From Dehalococcoidia bacterium (lineage in GTDB: Bacteria > Chloroflexota > Dehalococcoidia > Dehalococcoidales > UBA1222), in assembly GCA_009776515.1 (NCBI GenBank), contig WRNP01000009.1, positions 1 through 29,082 on the forward strand: a stretch of 29,082 bases of DNA, in the 5' to 3' direction. The notes below the pieces were generated by a model. That model ran no database searches and had not been told where the DNA came from. It saw only the letters and a list, made by a program, of their open reading frames with translations. The position numbers were made by a program, and so were the translations under genes. This document shows positions 15,751 to 24,059 of this stretch, in pieces. Position 1 is the first letter of the stretch; each line of letters begins with the position of its first letter.

Positions 15751-18252
15751 CTACTCAAAATACAATGGCCAGAAGCGCTCAATAGGTGTTGCCGCCATCC
15801 GTTCGTCAAGCTCAAGCCGGACATCTCGTTCGGTCACACCGCCTAGGGTATGAAGATAGGACCAGGCGTTTTCCCTGAGGGGGCGTGTGGCGTTCAAATT
15901 CTCTCGGGTGTAGTCCGCCACGTTCAGGTAGGCGGTGGCAGGGCTGTATTCCAGGCGCGGGTGGTTGTCAGTGTTTAGGGGCCCGCCGCTGGCATAAACT
16001 CTTAGGCCGCTTTCTCCCAGCAGTAAGCACGCCAGAATATCGTAGGCATCGTTCATCCCCATGGGTTGAAGCTCCTGATTGATCTCCGGACGCAACATCC
16101 GCCCTTGCAGGCGTTCCAGGTCTATGGATAACGGCTGCTGTGTGCCAACCAGAAGATAATAATGCCGGGTAAGCGAATACCATAGTGTAGCGTGGGGGAA
16201 GACTTCTTGGAACGTGCGAACCACCATCTTCACATCGTCCTCGGACATTAGATGGTAGGGCAGCCATATTGTCAGCAGCCCGTCACTGGAAAGACGCTCT
16301 TGGCAGGCCTGGTAAAACTCGACCGAGTAGAGGCTGCCGCTACCTGCGCTTTTAGGCGATGTGGCATCAACCGAAATAACATCGTAGACCAGGTCGGTAA
16401 GCAGCAGGTAGTTGCGGCCGTCGCCGGAGATAATGTTTGCCGTTGGGTCGTCCATGACGCCATGGTTAACCTCGGGAATGAGGCGCGCGGCCTCAACAAC
16501 CTCTGGTACTAGCTCCACCACGTCAAGGCGCTCGGGATCGTACAGCGTCGCTGCCCAGGTAGACCCGCCCGCTCCAAAGCCGACGATGGCGACGCGGGGA
16601 TTATCCACTCCACTGAGAAGTAAGGGTAGGTGCCCCAGGCTCTTCTGGGCATCCGTGTGGCGCAATGTGGTTCCGGCCACAGGGAAGCCGTCCAGGCTGA
16701 GGGTGCGGTCACCAAAAATCGTCTGATACACTTTTACGGTGGCTGCCGCACTTTCTTGGTAATATAGGATACCGTGCGGCAGGGTACGTTCCACCGTCGA
16801 GGAAAAGACAGCCCCACTATGAGAAATGAGCAAGGCTAGGACGATGACAAATGGCAGGGCTGAGGCCGCCGCCTTGATTTTATTGACATAATTATTGAAG
16901 TGCTCTCCTAAGATGAGAACCAAGCCTATTAAGGCACTGAGTGTGGCCACCAGCATGACACTGCCGTAGATGCCCAAGAGTGGCAACAAGACCAGTCCTG
17001 CGCTCAAAGATCCGATGACCCCGCCCAAGGTATTTGCTGCATATACTCTGCCTACCGTATTGCCTACTGTTTGTGCGCTTCTGGCGTAAAGACGTACGGC
17101 CAAAGGGATGGTCATGCCCAAGAGAAGGGTAGGCAGCAGCATGACGGCGGCAGAACGAGCAAGGCGTATCAGCGACCAGAGCATCTGATTATCGGTGGGA
17201 TAGACATCGGCTCCTGCACCGATACTTGCCCCCAGATTGGCAAACAGAGGGAGGGAGAGTAGGGCCAAGAAACCGACCGCCAGCTCAATAGCCCCAAAAA
17301 TAAACAGCAGATGTCGCCCGCGGTCCAGCCAGCGGGAGACGAGCAGGCTGCCCAGGGCGATGCCTAACAGAAAGGTGCTAAGCATGGTGGTAAAGGCCTG
17401 CGCGGTGTTATCCAAAATGTAGACCAAAGCGCGGGTCCACAGCACCTCCAGGGAGAGGGAGCAAAAACCAGAGATGCCGATTGCCCAGATGATGAGGTGT
17501 TGGTGCCTGGGAGAGTAAGACGTGCCGGCAGAAGAAAGCTCGCCATCAGTGAATGATGACTCGTCTGGGCCCTTGCCTTGATGCCGAGGCATTGTTCGCT
17601 GATCCAAGACAAAGACGCTCAGGGCGATAATGATACCCAGTCCACCAGCCAGATAGGCAGCCTCTCTTACCCCTAGAAAGTAAATTAGGAAGAACCCGGC
17701 GGCGGCCGTACCCACGGCAGCCCCCAGGGTATTAATGAAATAGAGCTGGCTTACGCGTCTGCCTAGTTCGCCGGAGCGCCGCACCAGAAAGCGGCTGATG
17801 ACGGGCAGGGTGCCTCCCATCAGGAAAGTTGGGGCCAAAAGGATCATGAATGATAAGCCAAGCCTGATAAGGCTCAGCAGGAAATAATCGGTCGTAATAT
17901 GGCGGTAAACAAAGATATAGACGTTGTCCAGGCCGGCAAAAAACACTGGCATGAGAAAAGCGAAAATGGCAATGCCCAACTCAAGTGCCCCGTAAAGCCT
18001 GAGCGGACGGCGCACCTTGCTGGCTAGATTGCCGAAGTAGTAGCTACCGAGTCCCATGCCTGCCATGAACGAGGCCAGGGTCGTGGCGGCGGCAAGCGCC
18101 GTCACGCCGAAGACCAGGCTTAGCATTTTAAGCCAAACCACTTCTAGGACCAGGGCGCAGGCACCGGAGAAGAAAAAGACCAGGAAGATCATGGGGAGCA
18201 GGCGTCGTCCGGTATCGTAAGAGGTGCAGGATGTTGGCTCATTGAGATTCAC
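15751..18252 (-). CDS. Membrane protein fused to a spermidine-synthase-like domain
   Basis: This 833-residue protein has roughly a dozen or more hydrophobic segments in two repeated blocks (about 20-210 and 250-480). Each block carries motifs such as GACALVLEVVWLKML / GFCSLSLEVLWTRAL and FLMGGTLPVISRF / LLLGMTIPLAVRLY. A cytosolic SAM-binding domain follows from about residue 554: VGFGAGGS is the glycine loop, VVELVPEVVE carries the ribose-binding acid, SGDGRNYLL comes next, and VDATSPKSAGSGSLYSVEFY keeps the catalytic-type Asp. This architecture is the fused MFS/spermidine synthase family. Polyamine synthesis is not proven, because substrate-pocket residues vary and no speD or speA is nearby. 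The GTG start at 18252 has no visible Shine-Dalgarno; Met21 is an alternative. It is probably transcribed alone. Confidence 0.85.
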   Translation of the reverse strand: MNLNEPTSCTSYDTGRRLLPMIFLVFFFSGACALVLEVVWLKMLSLVFGVTALAAATTLASFMAGMGLGSYYFGNLASKVRRPLRLYGALELGIAIFAFLMPVFFAGLDNVYIFVYRHITTDYFLLSLIRLGLSFMILLAPTFLMGGTLPVISRFLVRRSGELGRRVSQLYFINTLGAAVGTAAAGFFLIYFLGVREAAYLAGGLGIIIALSVFVLDQRTMPRHQGKGPDESSFTDGELSSAGTSYSPRHQHLIIWAIGISGFCSLSLEVLWTRALVYILDNTAQAFTTMLSTFLLGIALGSLLVSRWLDRGRHLLFIFGAIELAVGFLALLSLPLFANLGASIGAGADVYPTDNQMLWSLIRLARSAAVMLLPTLLLGMTIPLAVRLYARSAQTVGNTVGRVYAANTLGGVIGSLSAGLVLLPLLGIYGSVMLVATLSALIGLVLILGEHFNNYVNKIKAAASALPFVIVLALLISHSGAVFSSTVERTLPHGILYYQESAAATVKVYQTIFGDRTLSLDGFPVAGTTLRHTDAQKSLGHLPLLLSGVDNPRVAIVGFGAGGSTWAATLYDPERLDVVELVPEVVEAARLIPEVNHGVMDDPTANIISGDGRNYLLLTDLVYDVISVDATSPKSAGSGSLYSVEFYQACQERLSSDGLLTIWLPYHLMSEDDVKMVVRTFQEVFPHATLWYSLTRHYYLLVGTQQPLSIDLERLQGRMLRPEINQELQPMGMNDAYDILACLLLGESGLRVYASGGPLNTDNHPRLEYSPATAYLNVADYTRENLNATRPLRENAWSYLHTLGGVTERDVRLELDERMAATPIERFWPLYFE

Positions 18253-18552
18253 GAGGCGTATTATGCCTGCCTAGGCCAATAAAAGCAATCTTATGCACAG
18301 CTACGCGTACCCTGTCCAGTCGGGACAGTTCAGCCATAAGCGAGATATTCTCTTTGGCGAGATGCTGGAGACTGTTGCCCAACTGGCATTCCCCCGATTT
18401 AGGAGATCGCGGCACAGGGTCGCTGTGCTTCTAACGACCCCGAACCAATATTCTCATACTGCATGCCTATATGGATAAAGCCCTACAGTACGCGAACAGA
18501 TAAGCGGGAAATCAAATCATTATCCTTTGAGCCTTGGGGCATTAAGCTGTAT
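18253..18552. other. Intergenic region between divergent genes, with two small hairpins
   Basis: No gene is supportable here. Two 6-bp hairpins with 5-base loops occur at 18312-18328 (CTGTCC/GGACAG) and 18412-18428 (GCACAG/CTGTGC). Neither has a T tract. They may be incidental or leader structures of the minus-strand membrane-protein gene. Confidence 0.4.
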
Positions 18553-18581
18553 TTGCTTGTTATGGCTGAAAAACGTAAAAT
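18553..18581 (+). promoter_or_regulatory. Promoter for the pyruvate carboxylase genes
   Basis: TTGCTT (18553-18558), a 17-base spacer and TAAAAT (18576-18581) lie about 65 bases before the pycB start. An AGACTG/CAGTCT inverted repeat with a long loop (18601-18630) sits in the leader just before the AAGGAG Shine-Dalgarno. Confidence 0.5.
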
Positions 18582-18646
18582 AGCACATCATTTTCCCAGG
18601 AGACTGCCTCGGTAACCTTTCTGACAGTCTAACCAAGGAGTGCTAC

Positions 18647-20380
18647 ATGGCTGTATTCATAACAGATACCACTCTGCGTGATGCACACCAGTCGCTGATT
18701 GCAACTCGTATGCGTACGCGCGACATGCTGGACATCTTGCACGATCTTGATGAGGTAGGGTTTTTCTCGTTGGAGATGTGGGGTGGAGCCACCTTTGATT
18801 CCTGCATTCGTTTTTTAAACGAAGATCCATGGGAGCGATTGCGCATCATTCGCAAGGAGGTTAAGAATACCCGCCTCCAAATGCTCCTGCGCGGCCAGAA
18901 CCTGGTCGGCTATCGTCACTATGCCGACGATGTGGTGCGTGAGTTTGTTCGCCTCTCGGCTAAGAATGGCATGGACATCTTCCGCGTTTTTGATGCCCTG
19001 AATGACATTCGCAATATGCGTGTTTCCATTGAGGCGGTTAAGGACTGTGGGGGTCATGCCCAGGGCACCATTTGTTATACGACCAGTCCCGTGCATACCA
19101 CCCAGCGGTTTGTAGACATGGCTATTGAACTGGAAAGGCTGGGTTGCGACTCGCTTTGCATCAAAGACATGGCAGGGCTCATTTCGCCTGAGGCCGCTGC
19201 CGACCTGGTGGGCTCTATTAAGAAAAAAGTTAAGATTCCGCTTGATCTGCACTCGCACTGTACCAGCGGCATGGCTCCCATGTCTTACTACGCCGCCGTA
19301 GGGGCGGGGGTGGATATACTGGACACCGCCTTTTCGCCTTTCGGCTGGGGTACCTCCCAGCCGCCTACGGAAAGCATGGCGGCTGCCCTGAAAGATACGC
19401 CCTACGACACCGGCTTGGATTTGGAAAAGCTCAATGCCTTGGGCGAGCGCTTTGCCGAGATCAGCCGGAAATACAGGATATTGTTTACGGAAGAAGTTAC
19501 CCGTCCTAGCATTGCCGTTCTGTTGCACCAAATACCGGGGGGTATGATCTCAAACTTGGTGAGCCAACTCCGCGACCAAAAGGCGCTGGATCGGCTCCCA
19601 GAGGTACTGGCTGAGGTGCCAAGGGTGCGAGCAGAATTGGGTTATCCCCCCCTCGTGACCCCCACCAGCCAGGTTGTGGGTACCCAAGCGGTGTTAAACG
19701 TGCTGACCGGCGAGCGCTACAAACAGGTTACCAAGGAGACCAAGAACTATCTACTGGGTTACTACGGTGCGGTAACGGGGGAGATTGATCCCATGGTAAG
19801 ACGCGCCATAATCGGCGACGAGGCCCCTATATCCGGACGCCCCGCCGATCTGTTGCCCCCCGAGCTCCTCAAGGCTCAGGAGGAAGCCCAAAAGCTGGGC
19901 ATCGTTAGACAGGAAGAGGATGTTTTAAGCTATGCCCTTTACCCTGAGATAACGGTCAAATTCTTACGGGGCGAGCTGAAAGAGGAAAACCTGGCGCCAT
20001 CCCTGCCGGCAGCGACAGCGGTGACAGCGCCTGCCGCATCAGGAGCCCCCGCCGAGTTTAATGTGGATGTAGACGGTGAGGTCTTTGCCGTCAAGGTGTT
20101 GCCTGTAACGTCCAAGACACCCAAGGGCACTCCCGCGGCCAAAACGACTAAGCCAGACCAGAACCAAAAAGGGGCGGTGCTTGCTCCCATGAATGGCATG
20201 ATCCTCTCTCTTCGTGCTAAGGCCGGAGACCGAGTCAAGGCGGGGGACGTTGTGGCTACCATTGAGGCTATGAAGATGGCCAGCGAGATTTGTGCCCCCC
20301 AGGACGGCACCGTCACCGGTGTCTATACTTATGAAGGCGAGCTGGTCAACGCTAAAGACGTGCTCATGGTGATTGAGTAG
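18647..20380 (+). CDS. pycB: Pyruvate carboxylase subunit B (carboxyltransferase with biotin carrier)
   Basis: A 577-residue protein of the PycB/OadA family. The N-terminal TIM-barrel carboxyltransferase domain (about 1-300) begins FITDTTLRDAHQS with the metal-binding Asp7 and has the carboxylated-lysine motif CIKDMAG and the metal-binding LHSHCTSGM. The PYC/OADA domain follows to about 460. An Ala/Pro-rich linker then leads to a biotinyl domain with biotin-accepting Lys543 in IEAMKMAS. It is followed by a biotin carboxylase gene and no membrane OadB-type gene is present. I therefore infer two-subunit pyruvate carboxylase, making oxaloacetate from pyruvate, rather than a Na+-pumping oxaloacetate decarboxylase. 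AAGGAG precedes the ATG by 6 bases. Confidence 0.92.
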   Translation: MAVFITDTTLRDAHQSLIATRMRTRDMLDILHDLDEVGFFSLEMWGGATFDSCIRFLNEDPWERLRIIRKEVKNTRLQMLLRGQNLVGYRHYADDVVREFVRLSAKNGMDIFRVFDALNDIRNMRVSIEAVKDCGGHAQGTICYTTSPVHTTQRFVDMAIELERLGCDSLCIKDMAGLISPEAAADLVGSIKKKVKIPLDLHSHCTSGMAPMSYYAAVGAGVDILDTAFSPFGWGTSQPPTESMAAALKDTPYDTGLDLEKLNALGERFAEISRKYRILFTEEVTRPSIAVLLHQIPGGMISNLVSQLRDQKALDRLPEVLAEVPRVRAELGYPPLVTPTSQVVGTQAVLNVLTGERYKQVTKETKNYLLGYYGAVTGEIDPMVRRAIIGDEAPISGRPADLLPPELLKAQEEAQKLGIVRQEEDVLSYALYPEITVKFLRGELKEENLAPSLPAATAVTAPAASGAPAEFNVDVDGEVFAVKVLPVTSKTPKGTPAAKTTKPDQNQKGAVLAPMNGMILSLRAKAGDRVKAGDVVATIEAMKMASEICAPQDGTVTGVYTYEGELVNAKDVLMVIE

Positions 20381-20384
20381 CGAT

Positions 20385-21851
20385 ATGGAAATAACCAAGA
20401 TCCTGGTCGCTAATCGCGGCGAGATTGCCATTCGCATCATGCGGGCCTGCCGCGAGCTCAACATAAAATCGGTGGCGGTCTATTCCGAGGCCGACAAAAA
20501 TGCTCTCTTTGCTAAGTATGCGGACGAGGCATACTGCATCGGTCCAGCCCAGGCAGCTCAGAGCTATCTGAGCATTCCGAAAATAATCGCTGCCGCTGAG
20601 GAGAGTGGGGCACAGGCCATTCATCCTGGATACGGCTTCCTGTCGGAAAACCCCGGCCTGGCCTATGCCTGTGAACAGGCGGGAGTGAAATTTATCGGTC
20701 CCTCATCGCGGGCTCTGGAGCTAATGGGCAACAAGATTCTCGCCAGACAGGAGATGAAGAGAGCCGGTGTCCCCGTGGTGCCGGGGGGCAACGACCTGGT
20801 GAACAGCCTTGCCCAAGGCAAGGATGTCGCCCGGCAAGTAGGCTATCCTGTGATTGTTAAGCCGTGCGGCGGAGGCGGTGGTATTGGCATGAAAGTCGCT
20901 GCCTGTGAAACCGAACTGGAACAGGCGCTAAATGATGCGCAGCTCATGGCCGACAAAGCTTTTGGGGTAGCCGATGTCTATATCGAAAAATTCATTCCCC
21001 AGCCTCGCCATATCGAATTTCAGGTCATGGGTGACGGCCATGGCAACATGGTCTATTTGGGGGAGCGTGAATGCTCCATCCAGCGCCGCTATCAGAAATT
21101 GATTGAAGAAAGTCCCTCACCCGCCATCACCCCTGAATTGCGGGAGCGTATGGGCGAAATCGCCGTGCGGGCAGCGAAATGGGTTAACTACGAAAATGCC
21201 GGTACCATTGAGTTCATCTTCTCGGGCGGCAACTTCTATTTTATGGAGGCCAATGCTCGCGTCCAGGTGGAGCATCCTGTTACCGAGATGGTCACTGGTA
21301 TTGATATTGTAAAAGAGCAGATCCGCATTGCACAGGGGATGCCGCTGTCGTTTAAGCAGTCCGACATTCATCTAAACGGCTGGGCGATTGAGTGCCGCAT
21401 TAATGCGGAGGATCCTCTCAACAATTTCGCTCCTTCCACGGGCAAACTCCGCGGCTATCGCTCGCCGGGCGGCATTGGTATACGGGTTGACAGCGGGGTG
21501 CATACCCGGTACACCATTCCTTATTTCTACGATCCCATGATATCTAAACTCATCGCCTGGGGGCGCGATCGCGCAGAGGCCATTGCCCGTATGCGCCGGG
21601 CGCTCTATGAATACATCATTGTGGGGGTTAAGACCAATATCCCGTTCCACAAGGCGGTCATGAACAATCCCCGCTTCATCTCGGGTAACCTTACCACCAG
21701 TTTCCTGGAGCGCGAGACCACTCTTGTAGAGGATATGAAGCGTGTCATGGAGCAAGAAGAGCCCCTGGAAGACAAACTTACCGATATCTTTGATGATAAT
21801 CGACGCATCGCTGCCATTGCCGCAGCGGTGACTCTCGCCCAACAGGGATAA
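20385..21851 (+). CDS. pycA: Biotin carboxylase subunit (PycA/AccC type)
   Basis: A 488-residue ATP-grasp enzyme that carboxylates biotin with bicarbonate and ATP. It has the N-terminal preATP-grasp fold (ILVANRGEIAIRIMRACREL), the glycine-rich ATP loop KPCGGGGGIGMK, the catalytic region FMEANARVQVEHPVTEM and the C-terminal biotin carboxylase domain (IECRINAEDP). It begins 4 bases after the pycB stop; ATG 20385 is chosen over an upstream TTG that would overlap pycB. AccC of acetyl-CoA carboxylase has the same sequence features, so this subunit might also serve fatty acid synthesis. The tail of about 40 residues past the core (from ETTLVEDMKRVM) is longer than in E. coli AccC and typical of PycA-type proteins. 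Confidence 0.92.
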   Translation: MEITKILVANRGEIAIRIMRACRELNIKSVAVYSEADKNALFAKYADEAYCIGPAQAAQSYLSIPKIIAAAEESGAQAIHPGYGFLSENPGLAYACEQAGVKFIGPSSRALELMGNKILARQEMKRAGVPVVPGGNDLVNSLAQGKDVARQVGYPVIVKPCGGGGGIGMKVAACETELEQALNDAQLMADKAFGVADVYIEKFIPQPRHIEFQVMGDGHGNMVYLGERECSIQRRYQKLIEESPSPAITPELRERMGEIAVRAAKWVNYENAGTIEFIFSGGNFYFMEANARVQVEHPVTEMVTGIDIVKEQIRIAQGMPLSFKQSDIHLNGWAIECRINAEDPLNNFAPSTGKLRGYRSPGGIGIRVDSGVHTRYTIPYFYDPMISKLIAWGRDRAEAIARMRRALYEYIIVGVKTNIPFHKAVMNNPRFISGNLTTSFLERETTLVEDMKRVMEQEEPLEDKLTDIFDDNRRIAAIAAAVTLAQQG

Positions 21852-21861
21852 ATACTCAGGC

Positions 21862-21949
21862 AGGTCTCGGCAGAGCCATGTGGGGCAGCTCGCCTTTGGT
21901 ATTTCACCATCGCCTGGGTAGGCTGTGGTTTAGCCTTGCCCCCAGACCT
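21862..21949 (+). ncRNA. Possible structured RNA after pycA
   Basis: Nested complementary segments could form a multibranched fold: AGGTCT (21862-21867) with AGACCT (21944-21949), GGGGCA (21882-21887) with TGCCCC (21937-21942), and an internal hairpin AGGCT/AGCCT (21920-21936). A terminator hairpin follows directly. It matches no riboswitch class I know, and short pairings like these can arise by chance. It could be a 3' UTR structure or a small RNA released from it. Confidence 0.3.
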
Positions 21950-21953
21950 CAAC

Positions 21954-21990
21954 ATTGCCTTATGGTGCGCTGGGCATCATAAGGCAATTT
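21954..21990 (+). terminator. Terminator hairpin after pycA
   Basis: ATTGCCTTATG and CATAAGGCAAT pair perfectly (11 bp) and extend by GTGC/GCAT to 15 bp around a 5-base loop. Only TTT follows, so termination strength is moderate. Confidence 0.65.
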
Positions 21991-22102
21991 CAAAACATGA
22001 TCATGCCTGCATGGTAATCTTTTGCTTGAGAAGAGATCATTTAGCAAAGCGTAACTTGGCAACCGAGACGCGCCGGGGATAATCGCACTGGCATTGGGTG
22101 CC

Positions 22103-22131
22103 TTGCAGGTATGAGGGGCGCTTGATATAAT
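22103..22131 (+). promoter_or_regulatory. Promoter of the thrS-infC-rpmI-rplT operon
   Basis: TTGCAG (22103-22108), a 17-base spacer and a perfect TATAAT (22126-22131) predict transcription from about 22138. This gives a leader of roughly 78 bases before thrS. Confidence 0.7.
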
Positions 22132-22156
22132 AACACTTCGACATCACAAAGGTCAG

Positions 22157-22193
22157 CGTCCCTGGCCCTTTAGGGGTGAGGGGCGTTTTATTT
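22157..22193 (+). terminator. Leader terminator (candidate attenuator) upstream of thrS
   Basis: CGTCCCT (22157-22163) pairs with AGGGGCG (22179-22185), with an inner CCC/GGG helix, followed by TTTTATTT. It lies inside the predicted thrS transcript, 22 bases before the ATG. A competing hairpin, GGTCAG (22151-22156) with CTGGCC (22162-22167), would use part of the same bases. The pair therefore has the form of a terminator/antiterminator switch. No T-box consensus and no leader peptide are visible. Confidence 0.55.
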
Positions 22194-22215
22194 AAGCGCG
22201 AAAGAAGCAAGGGAT

Positions 22216-23982
22216 ATGTCTTCGTTAAACTCCAAGACTGATGACAACCTGGAGGCTATGCGGCACTCGTCTTCACATATCATGGCTCAGGCGGTGCTTG
22301 AGCTGTTCCCTGATGCCAAATTGGGCATCGGCCCAGCCATTGAGGACGGCTTCTATTATGATTTCGAACTGCCCCGCTCACTCATTCCAGAAGACCTGTC
22401 GGTGATTACCGAAAAGATGAATGCCATCATCGGCCAGGATCTGCCGTTCGAGCGGAGCGAGATTACCAAGGACGCAGCCCGCCGGCTTTTTGCCAGCCAG
22501 TCGTTTAAACTGGAGCTTATTGATGAACTTCCCGGCAACACCGTCTCCCTCTACCGACAGGGTGGCTTTACCGACCTTTGCAAAGGTCCGCATGTGTCGT
22601 CAACTGGCCAAGTGAAGGCTTTTAAGCTCCTCTCTATTGCTGGGGCCTACTGGCGAGGCAGCGAGAAGCGCCCCATGCTGCAGCGTGTATACGGAGTAGC
22701 TTTCCATACGTCACAGGAGCTCTCGGACCACCTAATCCAGCTAGAGGAGGCCGCGAAGCGCGATCACCGTAAACTGGGCAGAGAACTGGAGATTTTTTCC
22801 TTTGACGATGAGATTGGGCCAGGGTTGCCTCTGTGGCTGCCAAACGGAGCGGTGATTATTGAGGAGCTGGAAGATTTGGCCAAGGATTTGGAGTTCCGGC
22901 ATGGATATGCGCGGGTTAGGACCCCGCATATCTCCAAGGAAGATCTCTTTCTCCACTCCGGGCACCTGCCTTACTACGCAGAGAGCATGTATCCTCCTAT
23001 GGAACTTGAGGGCGTTCGCTATTATATTAAGCCTATGAACTGCCCGATGCACCACAAAATATATGCCAGCAAACCCCGTAGCTATCGCGAGCTACCCCTG
23101 CGACTAGCGGAATACGGCACCTGTTACCGCTACGAGAAATCGGGCGAGCTCTTCGGGCTGATGCGGGTGCGCTCCATGCAGATGAACGATGCCCATATCT
23201 ACTGCACGGAGAAGCAGTTTGAACAGGAGTTCATGGCGGTCATAGAGCTCTACCTGGAATACTTTAAGATCTTCAATATCCGAGAGTATCGCATGCGTCT
23301 CAGTACCCATGCCCCCGAGGGGTTGGGTAAGAAATATATCGACAGTCCCACCCTCTGGCTGAAGACGGAAAGTATGGTGCGGGAGGCTATGCTACGCCAC
23401 GACGTTCCCTTCGTTGAGATACCAGACGAGGCCGCTTTCTATGGTCCAAAAATCGATGTTCAGATTAAGAGTGCTATTGGGCGCGAATTTACCCTGGCCA
23501 CTAACCAGGTGGATTTTGCTCAGGCTGAGCGCTTTGATTTGGAGTTTACGGGTGAAGATGGGGGCAAAGAGCGCCCCCTCATTATCCATCGCGCCCCGCT
23601 TAGCACCCATGAGCGCTTCGTGGGCTTTTTACTTGAGCACTACGGCGGGGATTTCCCGTTTTGGCTAGCTCCGGTACAGGCGGTGATTATTCCTGTTGCC
23701 GACCGCCACTTAGAGTACGCTGGTATCGTGGAGGGTCTTTTGCAGGATAAGGGAATTCGGGTGAAGCTGGACGGGCGAGCTGAGCGCATGGGCAACAAGA
23801 TCCGTCAAGCCCAAGCGGCGCATATTCCCTGTATGCTGATACTTGGCGACAAGGAAGTAACCGATGCCACAGTATCGATTAGATTGCATTCTGGGGCACA
23901 GGCTAACGATTTGACCCCAGCGGCGGTGCTGGAGGCTATGATGCAAGCCGTGGTGGACAAAACGCCTGATTTTAATCTATAA
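22216..23982 (+). CDS. thrS: Threonyl-tRNA synthetase
   Basis: A 588-residue class II aminoacyl-tRNA synthetase. The editing domain is at the N-terminus, with HSSSH (17-21) and CKGPH (122-126) as the conserved His and Cys positions. The catalytic core carries the zinc ligands in MNCPMHH, DAHIYC and IHRAPLS, and the anticodon-binding domain follows (about 475-580). The TGS domain, present at the N-terminus of E. coli ThrRS (642 residues), is missing. The ORF starts directly at the editing domain, and no TGS-like frame lies upstream. The start follows GCAAGGG at short spacing. It heads an operon with infC, rpmI and rplT behind a possible attenuator. Confidence 0.96.
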   Translation: MSSLNSKTDDNLEAMRHSSSHIMAQAVLELFPDAKLGIGPAIEDGFYYDFELPRSLIPEDLSVITEKMNAIIGQDLPFERSEITKDAARRLFASQSFKLELIDELPGNTVSLYRQGGFTDLCKGPHVSSTGQVKAFKLLSIAGAYWRGSEKRPMLQRVYGVAFHTSQELSDHLIQLEEAAKRDHRKLGRELEIFSFDDEIGPGLPLWLPNGAVIIEELEDLAKDLEFRHGYARVRTPHISKEDLFLHSGHLPYYAESMYPPMELEGVRYYIKPMNCPMHHKIYASKPRSYRELPLRLAEYGTCYRYEKSGELFGLMRVRSMQMNDAHIYCTEKQFEQEFMAVIELYLEYFKIFNIREYRMRLSTHAPEGLGKKYIDSPTLWLKTESMVREAMLRHDVPFVEIPDEAAFYGPKIDVQIKSAIGREFTLATNQVDFAQAERFDLEFTGEDGGKERPLIIHRAPLSTHERFVGFLLEHYGGDFPFWLAPVQAVIIPVADRHLEYAGIVEGLLQDKGIRVKLDGRAERMGNKIRQAQAAHIPCMLILGDKEVTDATVSIRLHSGAQANDLTPAAVLEAMMQAVVDKTPDFNL

Positions 23983-23990
23983 TACGGCTC

Positions 23991-24017
23991 TACCCTGAAA
24001 CTGGGCGTTTCAGGGTA
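23991..24017 (+). terminator. Hairpin between thrS and infC
   Basis: TACCCTGAAAC and GTTTCAGGGTA form a perfect 11-bp stem with a 5-base loop, 9 bases after the thrS stop. The following TCTGTTTC is a poor T tract, so partial termination or an RNA-processing or stability role is likely. It would set the ratio of thrS to infC expression. Confidence 0.5.
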
Positions 24018-24059
24018 ATCTGTTTCAACCGAGCAAAACGGGAGGTATAAGAAAACATA

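Noticed and set aside
18293..18478. 61-codon plus-strand frame upstream of pycB
   Set aside because: It runs through two hairpins, lacks a Shine-Dalgarno and resembles nothing known.
18815..19531. 238-codon minus-strand frame inside pycB
   Set aside because: It lies wholly antisense to a clear pycB and has no own signals.
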